A stretch of DNA of 64,000 bases from Pseudobowmanella zhangzhouensis (lineage in GTDB: Bacteria > Pseudomonadota > Gammaproteobacteria > Enterobacterales > Alteromonadaceae), in assembly GCF_042662685.1 (NCBI RefSeq), contig NZ_JBHSYO010000006.1, positions 1 through 64,000 of the forward strand. Direction: 5' to 3'. This document shows, one piece after another, positions 8,336-17,900 of the stretch. Made by a program: the position numbers and the translations under genes. The notes below the pieces were generated by a model. It made no database searches. It saw only the letters and a list, made by a program, of their open reading frames with translations, and was not told the DNA's origin. Position 1 is the stretch's first letter, and the number at the start of each line of letters is the position of its first letter.

Positions 8336-9306
8336 CAGTAATCCGGATTTAACTTAGTATCTTCGCGCAATATACCCAGTAACTGCACGAAATCATCCGG
8401 CAACGGAGACTGCCACCCCATCCATTCGCCCGTGATCGGATGGAAAAATTCCAGTTGAGCGGCATGCAATGCCTGGCGGCCGAATGTTCGCAGCACATCA
8501 CTCAAGGCCGGTGTTGCTGATTTTGGTGGACGGGGGCGTCCACCATACAGCGTATCGCCTACCAGCGGGTGGTGAATATGCGACATATGTACGCGGATTT
8601 GGTGCGTACGCCCGGATTCCAGCTTCAAACGCAAATGGGTGTGTGCTCGAAATTTTTCTTTTACGCGGTAATGGGTCACGGCTGGCTTGCCGGTCTCCCG
8701 TACCGCCATGGCGGTACGTTTGGTGACAGAACGACCAATAGGCGCATCGACTGTACCGCCGGCGACCAGCGTGCCATACACAACGGCCTCATATTCGCGG
8801 CTCACTTCACGTAGTTGCAATTGCTCAACTAAATGCGTCTGTGCCGCAATGGTTTTCGCCACCACCATTAAACCTGTAGTGTCTTTGTCCAGTCGATGCA
8901 CAATCCCAGCTCGCGGCACTAACTCAATTCCCGGCACATGGGCTAGCAGCGCATTGAGGATCGTACCGGCCGGATTACCTGCACCAGGATGCACCACCAG
9001 ATTCGTTGGTTTATCGATGACCAGGATGTCGTCATCTTCGTAGACGATGTTCAATTTGATGTTGTCTTCAGCTTTATGCTGAATTTGCACTTCCAGTTGC
9101 GTAACAATCTCAACCTGTTCACCACCGTCTACTTTTTCACGGGGTTTGTCCCAAACCTTACCATCCAGCTGCACCTGACCGGCCAAAATCCAGTCTTTTA
9201 TGCGTGAACGTGAAAAATCCGGGAACATTTCTGCCAGTGACTGATCTAACCGCTTGCCGAATAAATGATCCGGTACCACGGCGCTAAGTTCTACTCTTTC
9301 GTGCAT
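8335..9306 (-). CDS. rluD: 23S rRNA pseudouridine synthase RluD
   Basis: Converts U1911, U1915 and U1917 of 23S rRNA (E. coli numbering) to pseudouridine. 323 residues: N-terminal S4 RNA-binding domain (about 16-75), then the catalytic domain with HRLDKDTTG, whose Asp is residue 140 (139 in E. coli). The C-terminal RTHQIRVHMSHIHHPLVGD block is also typical. The gene heads the rluD-pgeF pair and is divergent from bamD, an arrangement shared with many gammaproteobacteria. Confidence 0.97.
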   Translation of the reverse strand: MHERVELSAVVPDHLFGKRLDQSLAEMFPDFSRSRIKDWILAGQVQLDGKVWDKPREKVDGGEQVEIVTQLEVQIQHKAEDNIKLNIVYEDDDILVIDKPTNLVVHPGAGNPAGTILNALLAHVPGIELVPRAGIVHRLDKDTTGLMVVAKTIAAQTHLVEQLQLREVSREYEAVVYGTLVAGGTVDAPIGRSVTKRTAMAVRETGKPAVTHYRVKEKFRAHTHLRLKLESGRTHQIRVHMSHIHHPLVGDTLYGGRPRPPKSATPALSDVLRTFGRQALHAAQLEFFHPITGEWMGWQSPLPDDFVQLLGILREDTKLNPDY

Positions 9307-9331
9307 GTGAGCCTATTTGTGGGCAATTTAC

Positions 9332-9362
9332 TTGTACATAACCCAAAACGCTGGGTTAGAAT
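9332..9362 (+). promoter_or_regulatory. Possible bamD promoter with overlapping inverted repeat
   Basis: TTGTAC (9332-9337) and TAGAAT (9357-9362) could be -35 and -10 boxes, although the 19-base spacer is long. A perfect inverted repeat TAACCCA / TGGGTTA (9339-9345, 9352-9358) fills the spacer and overlaps the -10, so it could be an operator. It lies in the divergent rluD/bamD gap. Support is pattern only. Confidence 0.35.
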
Positions 9363-9431
9363 GCAGTGCTTAATAATTCATATATTCTAACGGATTTTTG
9401 TCCGCGCCTGAACGCGAGACTGCTGTCACCT

Positions 9432-10208
9432 ATGAAAAAAACAATGAAAAACCTGACAAGAATCACCTTAATCAGCACTATTGCACTGCTGACGGCCTGT
9501 TCCAGCTCGCCAGATAAGGACGAGCCACTGCTGAAAAATGCAGGACCACAAACCCTTTACACCAAAGCCAAAGAACAATTAACCACCGGCAACTACAATG
9601 CCGCGGTTGAAACCCTGAGTGCATTAGACTCACGTTTCCCATTTGGTCCGTTATCCCATCAGGTGCAATTAGATTTGATTTTTGCCTATTACAAAACGGG
9701 CAAAACGGATCAAGCGATTGCCACCATTGACCGTTTCATCCGCCTGAACCCTAACCATTCAGACGTAGATTTCGCATTACACATGCGCGGACTGGTCAAT
9801 CTGGATGCAGATAAGAATCTGTTCCAGGAAATGCTCGGTATTGATCGTTCGGATCGCGATCCGTCTTATGCCCGTCAGGCGTTTGAAGATTTTCGCAGCC
9901 TGATCGAAAAATTCCCCAACAGCCGTTATGCAGCCGATGCAAAACAGCGCATGGTGGCCATCAAAGATCGTCTGGCCCGCTATGAAATCGAAATTGCACG
10001 CTTTTACATGGAGCGCCAGGCCTGGGTAGCTGCCGCCAATCGTGGCCAGTATGTGGTGGAATATTATTCCGATACACCACATGTCAAAGATGCCCTGCAG
10101 ATCATGATCGAGTGCTATGACCAACTGGGCTTAGATGAGTTAAAGCAAAATGCCCGGACAACCTTGCTGCTCAATTTCCCGGATGCAGCAAACCGTAACG
10201 ACAGTTAA
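9432..10208 (+). CDS. bamD: Outer membrane protein assembly lipoprotein BamD
   Basis: Essential lipoprotein of the BAM complex that folds beta-barrel proteins into the outer membrane. The signal peptide ends in the lipobox LLTAC, followed by SSSP, and TPR-type helical repeats fill the rest. The frame is open from 9366 (GTG), but the signal peptide starts at the ATG at 9432 (258 residues; E. coli BamD has 245). An ATG four codons later is also possible, as no strong Shine-Dalgarno is visible. Monocistronic, with its own terminator. Confidence 0.95.
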   Translation: MKKTMKNLTRITLISTIALLTACSSSPDKDEPLLKNAGPQTLYTKAKEQLTTGNYNAAVETLSALDSRFPFGPLSHQVQLDLIFAYYKTGKTDQAIATIDRFIRLNPNHSDVDFALHMRGLVNLDADKNLFQEMLGIDRSDRDPSYARQAFEDFRSLIEKFPNSRYAADAKQRMVAIKDRLARYEIEIARFYMERQAWVAAANRGQYVVEYYSDTPHVKDALQIMIECYDQLGLDELKQNARTTLLLNFPDAANRNDS

Positions 10209-10209
10209 T

Positions 10210-10233
10210 AAAGCGCCTTAGGGCGCTTTTTTT
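10210..10233 (+). terminator. Terminator after bamD
   Basis: AAGCGCC-TTA-GGGCGCTT stem followed by a run of seven T, starting two bases after the bamD stop codon. Confidence 0.93.
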
Positions 10234-10349
10234 ATTTCGGTTCGATCTGTAGCGAATTCTCTTCTACATTGAATTTATGCGTTTTGGTTGTTTTCTAAAC
10301 AGACCAATAACTTACGACCGCATAAAGCAAAAATTCAGGGGAATTCAGT

Positions 10350-12587
10350 ATGCAAAATAAACGAACTCCGGTTTCGTCTCGGAAGGCGCCGCTTGGCAAC
10401 AATAATCTTACTCTCACCGGTGAAACCCACGACGTCATCGTCACCTCCCCTGAACCGAAAAATCCCAGTCCATACCTGTATTTCACCGAAAGCGACTTAA
10501 ATCGTATTCTGGCTAATCTCAATACTCTACGTGAGAGTGTGTACGCCAATGCTATGCACGACAAAACCGGCGAAGGCGTTGAGCAGGCATTACCCAGTTT
10601 TCCTTCTGTTTGTCTGATTGGACTTGGCCGCTGTGGTTCGAATATCGCCCTAGACGTTGCTCACTTGGTGCATAGCGCCCGCCGCTTTTATTTAAGTGAA
10701 TTCAACTCAGAGCAAAAGCGGGTGCGTGAAAAGGACAATAAACCCTTGCAGTGGATCCAGCGCAGCTTGCATCTTAAACCCAGCAAAGTCATCAAACCGG
10801 TGTTTTTGATTGAACCATTAGTGATGCTTGGCGATTTGGATAAAGATATCGCCGGGCGCATTCGCTTTTCGTCCAAGGGTGAGAATCAAACCTTTCTGCG
10901 TGATTACAACAAACTGAAAATCATGGATTTATCTGAGGTGCACGCCGGTGGTTCGGGTAACGCGCCGATCCTGGGTCAGTATCTGGCGCAGATTATCCTG
11001 AATAAAGAAACGGATAATTTTAATGCACGTGACTGGAAGATGATCCACTCCTATCTGATTGATTCCTGTGGGATCAAAGCTAACCAGTCCAGACTGTACT
11101 TTTTCATCTTTAGCGCTGGCGGTGGCACAGGTTCAGGAATGGCCTCGGAGTTTGGTCTTGCGCAACAATACTCGTATATGAGTAAAACCTTCAATATCCG
11201 TACACCAAAGGAAATCAATAATCAGAGCCAGTCGTTTGTGTTCGAACCCATCTTCACCAGTGGGATCTGCATACTGCCAAATATTACCAACCACGATATC
11301 GAAATGTCAGAGGCGCTGCATATCAACGCAGGCCGTCTGCTTTGCAAATATCTATCCGAAGAGTGGAATTTCTCTTACAACCTGGAGAGTGATACCAAGC
11401 AAATCCATGACGACGATATCTTGCGACGCATTCGTCCGTGGAACGCCATGATGTTGATATCTAACGATATTATGCGCTACGCCGAGCAGGGGGATAACAG
11501 TGAACCGGCGCAGAATATTGATGTGAATGCGATGGAGAAGTACGCAAATCAATATATCAGCCAGCAGATTTTTAATATTCTCACCGCTCAGGCGGTTACC
11601 ACAGATTACGATGAAAACTACTTCCGCCGTGCTGGCATCGATATTGGCGAAACGATTCGACTGGATGCCAACGATTTGTTTATGAGTTTGGCCGGACCGG
11701 TCGCGGTCGCCTACGCAGAGTCAGTAGTAACCGACAATGGTGTGGTCGAAAAACCTAAGCTGTTCAATTCTGACTCGGCAACCCTGGATATCGACGATTT
11801 ATTCTTCCGCTCCATCGACTTGCCGCACTTTAATAAAGATACTCAGGCGATTGAAGGCGTGAGTCTGCTGCCCATTGAATCAAAACGTTATCGCAAAGCG
11901 CTCGAGCATTACCGTAACAACAACTACGACCCGAAATACTTACGCGAGCTGCACTTCTTCAAAAACTGTTCATCCGTGGTGTCAATTGTGTCACTGCCGA
12001 AAGACTACAAATTATCTTACGTAGCGTTGAATAAGCTCAAAACCCATCTAAACAGTTTATTCCCGAATACGACTCTGAAGCGCTACGCCCTGGTCATCGG
12101 TGCGTCAGCGAACCTTTCACTGACGACCCTGATAGCCAAGAGTCCCTGCTTAAGTGATGATTTCCTGACATTATTGGTCGCCTTTATCAAACGTTGCTTT
12201 GCCAAAGACCAGTATCGTTTCGATGATTCACTGGATCGCGCTATTGTTGAATTTATTCGTGCGCCAGAGCTGGATGAGAAAAAACTGGAGTCGATGCTGT
12301 GTGATTGTGAAAACCCGGCAAAAATTCTGGATACCAACTGGTACGCTATCAAGCCAATGTACGAGAAGAAGTACCGTGAAATTATCGGTGATAATAAGAA
12401 ATTCCGCTCAATTAACGATATTCGCCTGACGCTGGATAGCGTGAAGAATGCCATTCGCTACTTGCGCGAAATCTATCGTCATCGTATCAGCAAAACTCAG
12501 GTTATTTCGCTTAATGATGACTTCTTGATTGAGGACGATATTCCCAGCCTGACCGAATCAGCGACGGAACCAAAGAAAACTAAGTAA
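10350..12587 (+). CDS. Divergent FtsZ/tubulin-superfamily GTPase-like protein, function unknown
   Basis: 745 residues, no signal peptide. It has the FtsZ/tubulin nucleotide-binding loops in the right order: T1 GLGRCGSN (91-98); T3 AGGSGNAPILG (199-209, compare GAGxNPxxG in FtsZ); the tubulin signature T4 AGGGTGSG (256-263) behind a hydrophobic strand; MMLISND (367-373), matching the FtsZ LITIPND strand/T6 Asn; and a T7-like LDANDLFMSLAG (438-449) with the two acidic residues that would act on a neighbour's GTP. A second alpha/beta region (about 540-600) may be the tubulin C-domain. It exceeds FtsZ (about 380-400) by some 350 residues: an N-terminal arm of about 85, insertions and a C-terminal helical region with an acidic/KK tail. 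It may belong with the tubulin-like Pfam group Tubulin_2 or the FtsZ-like families described by Makarova and Koonin; I cannot test this. AGGGGA seven bases before the ATG marks the start. It is flanked by terminators, hence monocistronic. Confidence 0.8.
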   Translation: MQNKRTPVSSRKAPLGNNNLTLTGETHDVIVTSPEPKNPSPYLYFTESDLNRILANLNTLRESVYANAMHDKTGEGVEQALPSFPSVCLIGLGRCGSNIALDVAHLVHSARRFYLSEFNSEQKRVREKDNKPLQWIQRSLHLKPSKVIKPVFLIEPLVMLGDLDKDIAGRIRFSSKGENQTFLRDYNKLKIMDLSEVHAGGSGNAPILGQYLAQIILNKETDNFNARDWKMIHSYLIDSCGIKANQSRLYFFIFSAGGGTGSGMASEFGLAQQYSYMSKTFNIRTPKEINNQSQSFVFEPIFTSGICILPNITNHDIEMSEALHINAGRLLCKYLSEEWNFSYNLESDTKQIHDDDILRRIRPWNAMMLISNDIMRYAEQGDNSEPAQNIDVNAMEKYANQYISQQIFNILTAQAVTTDYDENYFRRAGIDIGETIRLDANDLFMSLAGPVAVAYAESVVTDNGVVEKPKLFNSDSATLDIDDLFFRSIDLPHFNKDTQAIEGVSLLPIESKRYRKALEHYRNNNYDPKYLRELHFFKNCSSVVSIVSLPKDYKLSYVALNKLKTHLNSLFPNTTLKRYALVIGASANLSLTTLIAKSPCLSDDFLTLLVAFIKRCFAKDQYRFDDSLDRAIVEFIRAPELDEKKLESMLCDCENPAKILDTNWYAIKPMYEKKYREIIGDNKKFRSINDIRLTLDSVKNAIRYLREIYRHRISKTQVISLNDDFLIEDDIPSLTESATEPKKTK

Positions 12588-12591
12588 CGAC

Positions 12592-12621
12592 AAAAAAGCC
12601 TGACAATGTCAGGCTTTTTTT
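12592..12621. terminator. Bidirectional terminator between the tubulin-like gene and glnB
   Basis: AAAAAAGCCTGACA / TGTCAGGCTTTTTTT: a near-perfect stem with A and T runs on both sides, serving the two convergent genes. Confidence 0.95.
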
Positions 12622-12622
12622 A

Positions 12623-12961
12623 TCAGATTGCGTCTTCGTTTTCTTCACCGGTACGGATACGAATGACCCGCTCCACTTCGGTGACAAAGATTTTACCATC
12701 ACCGATTTTGCCGGTTTTCGCCGCTTTGATAATCGCTTCGATACATTGATCGACCAGTTCGTCACCAATCACCAATTCAATATGGTTCTTAGGCAGAAAA
12801 TCGACCTGATACTCGGCACCACGATATAGTTCGGTATGCCCTTTCTGACGACCAAAGCCTTTCACTTCAGTTACTGTCATGCCGGTTATCCCAATATCCG
12901 CCAGCGCCTCACGAACATCATCCATTTTGAACGGTTTAATAATCGCTGTAATCTTCTTCAT
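12623..12961 (-). CDS. glnB: Nitrogen regulatory protein P-II
   Basis: Trimeric sensor of 2-oxoglutarate, ATP/ADP and (by uridylylation) glutamine that controls glutamine synthetase adenylylation and NtrB. 112 residues and very close to E. coli GlnB: IIKPFK at the N-terminus, the T-loop with the uridylylated Tyr in RGAEYQVDFLPK (Tyr51), and TGKIGDGKIFV. The ATG at 12961 has AGGGA eight bases upstream; an in-frame GTG two codons earlier is less likely. It follows nadE by 23 bases and is probably in the same transcript. It is not next to amtB, the usual partner of the GlnK type. Confidence 0.97.
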   Translation of the reverse strand: MKKITAIIKPFKMDDVREALADIGITGMTVTEVKGFGRQKGHTELYRGAEYQVDFLPKNHIELVIGDELVDQCIEAIIKAAKTGKIGDGKIFVTEVERVIRIRTGEENEDAI

Positions 12962-12984
12962 ACCCACTTTCCCTAAATTCAGAA

Positions 12985-13809
12985 TTAATCGTAAATAGTT
13001 GGAATCGCTTTACGCTTATGTTGCGTGCGCTGGTAGATATATGCAAGACGTTCAGCCACTTCGGCACTGACCGGCTTTCCCTCGAGGAAATCATCAATTT
13101 GGTCATAGGTAAGGCCTAATGCATCCTCATCCGCTTTTTGCGGGCTGAGACTTTCCAAATCTGCGGTCGGTGCTTTTTCAATGACGATACGTGGCGCGCC
13201 CATCTTACGGGCCAGCTGACGCACCTGGCGTTTACTTAATCCGAAAAGTGGCGCTAGATCGCAGGCACCGTCGCCAAATTTAGTGTAGAAACCGGTAATA
13301 TTCTCGGCGCTATGATCTGTGCCCAGCACCAGTCCATCCAATAAACCTGCAATATGGTATTGCAACACCATGCGGGTGCGGGCTTTGGTGTTGCCTTTTA
13401 CAAAGTCGACCTTGCCTGGGTCCGCCGGAATTTGTTCTTGTAACGCCAGTAAACATTGCTGCTCGATGGCGTCAGCCCCCGGCTTCACGTTCACTGTTAC
13501 GGCTTGCGAAGGCTGAATAAAATCAATAGAGGCTTGAGCATCCGCTTCGTCAGCCTGCACATCATAAGGTAAACGCACCGCTACAAACTGATATCGTTTA
13601 CCGTGCTCCTGATTTAACTGGTCTACCGCTAACTGCGCCAGTTTGCCACAGGTACAACTATCAATACCGCCACTGATCCCCAATACCAGAGTGTTCATGC
13701 CTGATTGGGTCAGATAGCGCTTGATGAAATCGACGCGCCGGGAAATTTCGAAATCGACATCTATCTCGGGCAATACCCGCATTTCGTCGATAATGTGTTG
13801 ATAATCCAT
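12985..13809 (-). CDS. nadE: NH3-dependent NAD+ synthetase
   Basis: Amidates nicotinic acid adenine dinucleotide to NAD+ using ATP and ammonia. 274 residues (E. coli 275), with the N-type ATP pyrophosphatase loop GISGGIDSC (about 44-52) and the GTDHSAENITGFYTKFGDG block. There is no glutaminase domain, so it is the short ammonia-dependent form. First gene of a pair with glnB, which couples an ammonia-consuming enzyme with the ammonia/nitrogen sensor. Divergent from fimT. Confidence 0.97.
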   Translation of the reverse strand: MDYQHIIDEMRVLPEIDVDFEISRRVDFIKRYLTQSGMNTLVLGISGGIDSCTCGKLAQLAVDQLNQEHGKRYQFVAVRLPYDVQADEADAQASIDFIQPSQAVTVNVKPGADAIEQQCLLALQEQIPADPGKVDFVKGNTKARTRMVLQYHIAGLLDGLVLGTDHSAENITGFYTKFGDGACDLAPLFGLSKRQVRQLARKMGAPRIVIEKAPTADLESLSPQKADEDALGLTYDQIDDFLEGKPVSAEVAERLAYIYQRTQHKRKAIPTIYD

Positions 13810-13909
13810 GCTGATTCTTCAGTTATTTCTAGCCTGCGGTAATAGTATGAAATTCATCAACATTTTTAAACTGTTAACACCCGCGATGCCGCCAATACCC
13901 TAGAAGAAA

Positions 13910-13947
13910 TTAGCATACCCAAAAACCATGTGATTTGGTTATGCTAA
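13910..13947. promoter_or_regulatory. 14-bp inverted repeat upstream of fimT
   Basis: TTAGCATAcCCAAA (13910-13923) and TTTGGtTATGCTAA (13934-13947) pair over 14 bases with one mismatch around a 10-base centre. It ends 25 bases before the fimT start codon in the nadE/fimT divergent gap. There is no T run, so it is not an ordinary terminator; an operator or a 5' mRNA hairpin is possible. Confidence 0.5.
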
Positions 13948-13972
13948 GCATCTGACAGGCTGGGATACTGAC

Positions 13973-14518
13973 ATGAACAAACAATCTGGATTGACGTTAA
14001 TGGAATTAATGATTGCGCTGGCGATAGGTGCAATCTTAATTACTGTGGTTGCGCCGAACGTTAACCATATCGTGCAGCAAAATCAGATCGTCGCGCAAAC
14101 CAACCAATCCAGCAGCTTACTGCAATTTGCCCGGGCCAATGCTGTCAATGAGCAGTTTGCGACAACGCTTTGCCCCACCGCAGATTTTCAGACGTGTACA
14201 AACAACTGGCAACAAGCGCTGATGGTATTTAGCGATGAAAATAATGACAATGTGCGCAATGATGATGAACCATTGCTGGCCAGTACCGAACGGGCAAGTG
14301 CTACTACCCTGATAAGCGGCCCTGCGCAGCCATTCAGATTTAATCCGGACGGCAGCAGTAATATTACCGCTTCACTGGTGATGTGCCATCAAAATGGCGA
14401 CGAAACGAAAGCGCGGGGACTCTATATCGCGTTAAATGGCAGAGTGAAGACGAGTCAGGATAGCAACAATGACGGAGTCTACGAAGATCTCGATGGCAAT
14501 GCCATCGAATGCCCTTAA
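13973..14518 (+). CDS. fimT: FimT/GspH-type minor pseudopilin (cassette A)
   Basis: 181 residues with a prepilin leader MNKQSG, cut before LTLMELM, the conserved Glu at +5 and a 20-residue hydrophobic helix. The globular part has the GspH/FimT pattern (ARANAV helix, late strands) and four cysteines. It includes an Asp/Asn-rich stretch (about 85-95) and a second near residues 165-173 that resemble calcium-binding loops. Likely a minor subunit of type IV pilus priming. Transcribed toward pilE: the two stop codons overlap in the palindrome TTAA at 14515-14518. Confidence 0.85.
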   Translation: MNKQSGLTLMELMIALAIGAILITVVAPNVNHIVQQNQIVAQTNQSSSLLQFARANAVNEQFATTLCPTADFQTCTNNWQQALMVFSDENNDNVRNDDEPLLASTERASATTLISGPAQPFRFNPDGSSNITASLVMCHQNGDETKARGLYIALNGRVKTSQDSNNDGVYEDLDGNAIECP

Positions 14519-14973
14519 CACTTCCAACAATATTCATCTGCACCTATTGCGCCATTATTATCCTTATCCCAGGCTTTACGCCCATCACTAAACAGATAAA
14601 GGCTGCCATTATTCTGCTGCACGGAGCCTGCAACAGGAGCCGCGCGTAAGCGGTAACTAATTCCATTGGCGCCCATGGTATCAATGCTCAGGTCGTACAC
14701 TTTATTGGCAACATTTTCCGCAGACGGTGAATATCCCTTAAATACAGCCGGCGTCCCTGTGTCACCACCGCCCTCGGCGGCTCCCGCATAACTGTAATTC
14801 ACACTTTTATGCTGCTCCATAGCCGCAGCCAGTGCCATTAAATCAGCTTGTGCCGCAGCACGGTTAGCACTGCGCACATGATCCTGATATGACGGTACGG
14901 CAATCACGACCAGAATCCCAACAATCGCCACGGCGACCATCAACTCAATTAAAGAAAAGCCTTGTTGCTTCAT
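14515..14973 (-). CDS. pilE: PilE-type minor type IV pilin (cassette A)
   Basis: 152 residues: leader MKQQG, then FSLIELM with Glu at +5, a hydrophobic helix, and a C-terminal pair of cysteines (CWKC). The Asp/Asn-rich segment DKDNNGAIGADEY near the end looks like an EF-hand-type calcium loop. GGAG eight bases before the ATG at 14973 fixes this start; the frame is open further upstream only inside pilY1. The ATG overlaps the pilY1 stop in ATGA. Last gene of pilV-pilW-pilX-pilY1-pilE, the same order as in Pseudomonas. It could be a core minor pilin that connects to the major pilin. Confidence 0.88.
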   Translation of the reverse strand: MKQQGFSLIELMVAVAIVGILVVIAVPSYQDHVRSANRAAAQADLMALAAAMEQHKSVNYSYAGAAEGGGDTGTPAVFKGYSPSAENVANKVYDLSIDTMGANGISYRLRAAPVAGSVQQNNGSLYLFSDGRKAWDKDNNGAIGADEYCWKC

Positions 14974-17900
14974 GGTTGTCGCTCCGTTTGTGTTTCCCAA
15001 CTGGCCTCCTGCACACGTTTGAGGCGACCAAGAATATTTTGCGCCAGACAATCCAGGCCGGTGGTGCAGGCCTGCTCTTCGCCGCTTTCGTCAATTTCAA
15101 TGACTGCGGAACCACATTCTGTCCCTAAGCACACCACGGGATGCAAAGCATCCTCTATCAGGATCTTGGTTTCCGGCGCGATACCACTTTGAGCCAGATC
15201 CGTGTATCTGTCACTATGATTGAGCGAGTTATCCCGATTTAAATCTGTAATCGCATTGGCATCAATCAGATCCACCAGATAAGCACGGCTGTTGCCACTT
15301 GGCGGTGCACACTCACTTTCACTGATCGCGGCAGGTAAATAGGTAGTAAACAACACGCGATAATTGAGAATAAGCGGAGATGCCAACACTTTTTCACCGC
15401 CCGTCCCCAGACTAATCAGCCACCCTTGCTTGCTAGCTAACAGCGAGGAGGCGATTTCACGCGCATCGCTGTCAGACGAGGTCAACGTGTGTAATGTCGC
15501 GTCGTATAAGTCAGTCAATGTTACGGGGGCGGCGGGTAACGACCAGTTACCTGACTCATCCTGTGTAAAGACCCCAGTGTCTTTAATCATCAGCATGTAG
15601 TCTTTGATATCTGTGTTCAGTGGATGGGCGCGGTAGCCCGACCCAATGGCAACGGCATAATAATGCTCGCTGTTCATACTCACTTCAGATACATCAGGTG
15701 CATAGAAGAAACGACGGTTTTCCACCTCATTATCGTCTCCTGCTATCTGCGCCAACAGCCCACCACGCACCAAATCACCGGCAGTATTACCCTGAGTAAT
15801 ATCCAGACGGAAAAGCTGCCCGCCGGTGTCTGCTACGTATAAATGATCCGCTAGGCCATCATCATCGCGGTCGATAACGGCCACCCGAGCCGGAATACTG
15901 TAATTCATGTCGGGTAGCAGCAGGTCGGCATCACTATTACTGGCTGACCAGAGTAGTTCGCCGGTATTGGCATCGACCATGAACACAGCGTTACCCATGC
16001 TATCTACCCCTCTGACTAAGCGATAGTCCTGCTGTTCATCATACCCGCCCGCAAATATCAGCACATCACGCACGCTGCCGGCCAGATTGACACGTGCCGG
16101 TACAGGTTTCGACCAGGTCTGCCCCAGTTTACTGAACGCGCCTTGACCACCTTCAATTTTAAACTTGAGCTGAGGACTGGTTTTATTGGTGATATCGAAC
16201 GCGTAGTAGTCCCGTCCTCCCCTTCGCATGCCCACATACAGGTAAATACGGTCCGATGTTTTACGCAATACCATATCGCCATCCAGGCCATAAATATGAT
16301 TAAAGGACGAGTTATTTAAATAAAATGCATGCACATTACTTAATAGCTTTTTCGGTGCGACGGCAAAGTTTTCGCTGCCGGTCTCCGGGTCGAAGGAATG
16401 CAAAAATCCCTGATTGGTTGCCACCAGAATCGCGCTGTCGGTATCCGAATAATTAACGATGACGGGTTGCGAGTGTATGGGGTCACCCATTTGCAGTCGA
16501 ATGTCCGTGTTATCCCCATCATCGTCCGCATCCTGCACATCCACGCCTCGTAACCACTTGAGTAACACATTGCGCAAATCTGCCGGGGCGGGTTGGCCGT
16601 CGATGGCTAAATCTGTGGTCGTGATCGCGGTGTTACTCTCATGGATTCGATTTGCCGCCGTGACAATAACGCCAGGCGCGTCAAACATATACATGTTACG
16701 GCTTAAGGTCAGATTGCTGGCCGCGCCCCCCGCCCTGACATCTGCACCATCCGCAGAGGCCGACCAGTAGCTGTGTGCGGTTTCCTTGAAATAGCCGGTA
16801 GCATCGTCCACCGCACTTAAACTATTACTATCAACAATTGAGTTTCCGACAATCTTGTATTTTTTCAGGTTTCCTGGCCAGGCGGTGCCTTCAGAAGGCT
16901 TAAACAATGCAAAATACAGCTCATCCCTGTGGGTCAGACGGTTTAACTGGTTTACCGCCACCCCAGGCGAGACGAACGTCGCATTCACGTCTTTAACACT
17001 GCGCAGGATCGACTCAAACGCCGTGAGCAATTGCGCACTATCGCTGGCAGTATAAAAACTACCACCGCCCTGCAATGCTAACTGATTCAGAAAGTTATTC
17101 GCGGTGGCATTGGCGGCAAAGCCGATGGTGTGAGTGAGAATACGCGGGCCAATCACCGACTCACTGGCTTTGCTGACATTTTTGATTAAATCCAGTCCGC
17201 ACAGTTCTCCAGAGCTTGCGGACGTGCAGCTTCGTCCCAGTAATGTCGCTATCTCATCCGCAGAGTGATTATTGTTGGCCTCGCCGTCAGACAGCAGCAC
17301 AATGTGGTTATTGGTCTGACATTGTAAATCAGTGACAGGTGATATGTAGGTCGCTCCGTCCGGAATGTATTCCGTTTCACACGCGGAATTATTTAAATCG
17401 TCATCAGTACAGCCTACGGCGCGAATAGGATCGCCCCCTACATAACTGGCTCGATGGCTAACCCGTGTCGCTCGGCGCACACTGCTGCTGACGCCAGATG
17501 CGCCGCGTTCCAATCCATACAATACATCCAGACCACCGTAATAACTGACTGCCTCAAGCAGGGTATCGACGATTGGCGTGTAACCATTGGCCGATAACTC
17601 ATCGACTTTATTGAGCAGATGGTCACGCACTGTCGCCACGGTTTCAGGAATTGCCGCCCCTTGAAAGCGCACTACCAGTTGTGGCGCGCCAGATGGCTTG
17701 CCATTGTAGGAGTATGCTCCCCGATTGCCGGTAAAGTCAGATAAGACGAACATGACGGCATTACCAGACTGCCAGTCCGCACGGTTTACAATTTGCTGAA
17801 CCTGTGCTGCCAGATTGGGAGTCTGGTATGTTTCGTCTTTGTACCAGTTAGGCAAACCCGTCCATGCGATGCCACTGGTTTTCGCCGCATCACGCAAGAC

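Noticed and set aside
10210..10349. Possible small RNA gene between bamD and the tubulin-like gene
   Set aside because: After the terminator I see only a plausible promoter region and a Shine-Dalgarno; no second terminator.
13937..13949. Possible sigma-54 promoter before fimT (GG...GC)
   Set aside because: The spacing between GG and GC is 9, not 10, and it is part of the inverted repeat.
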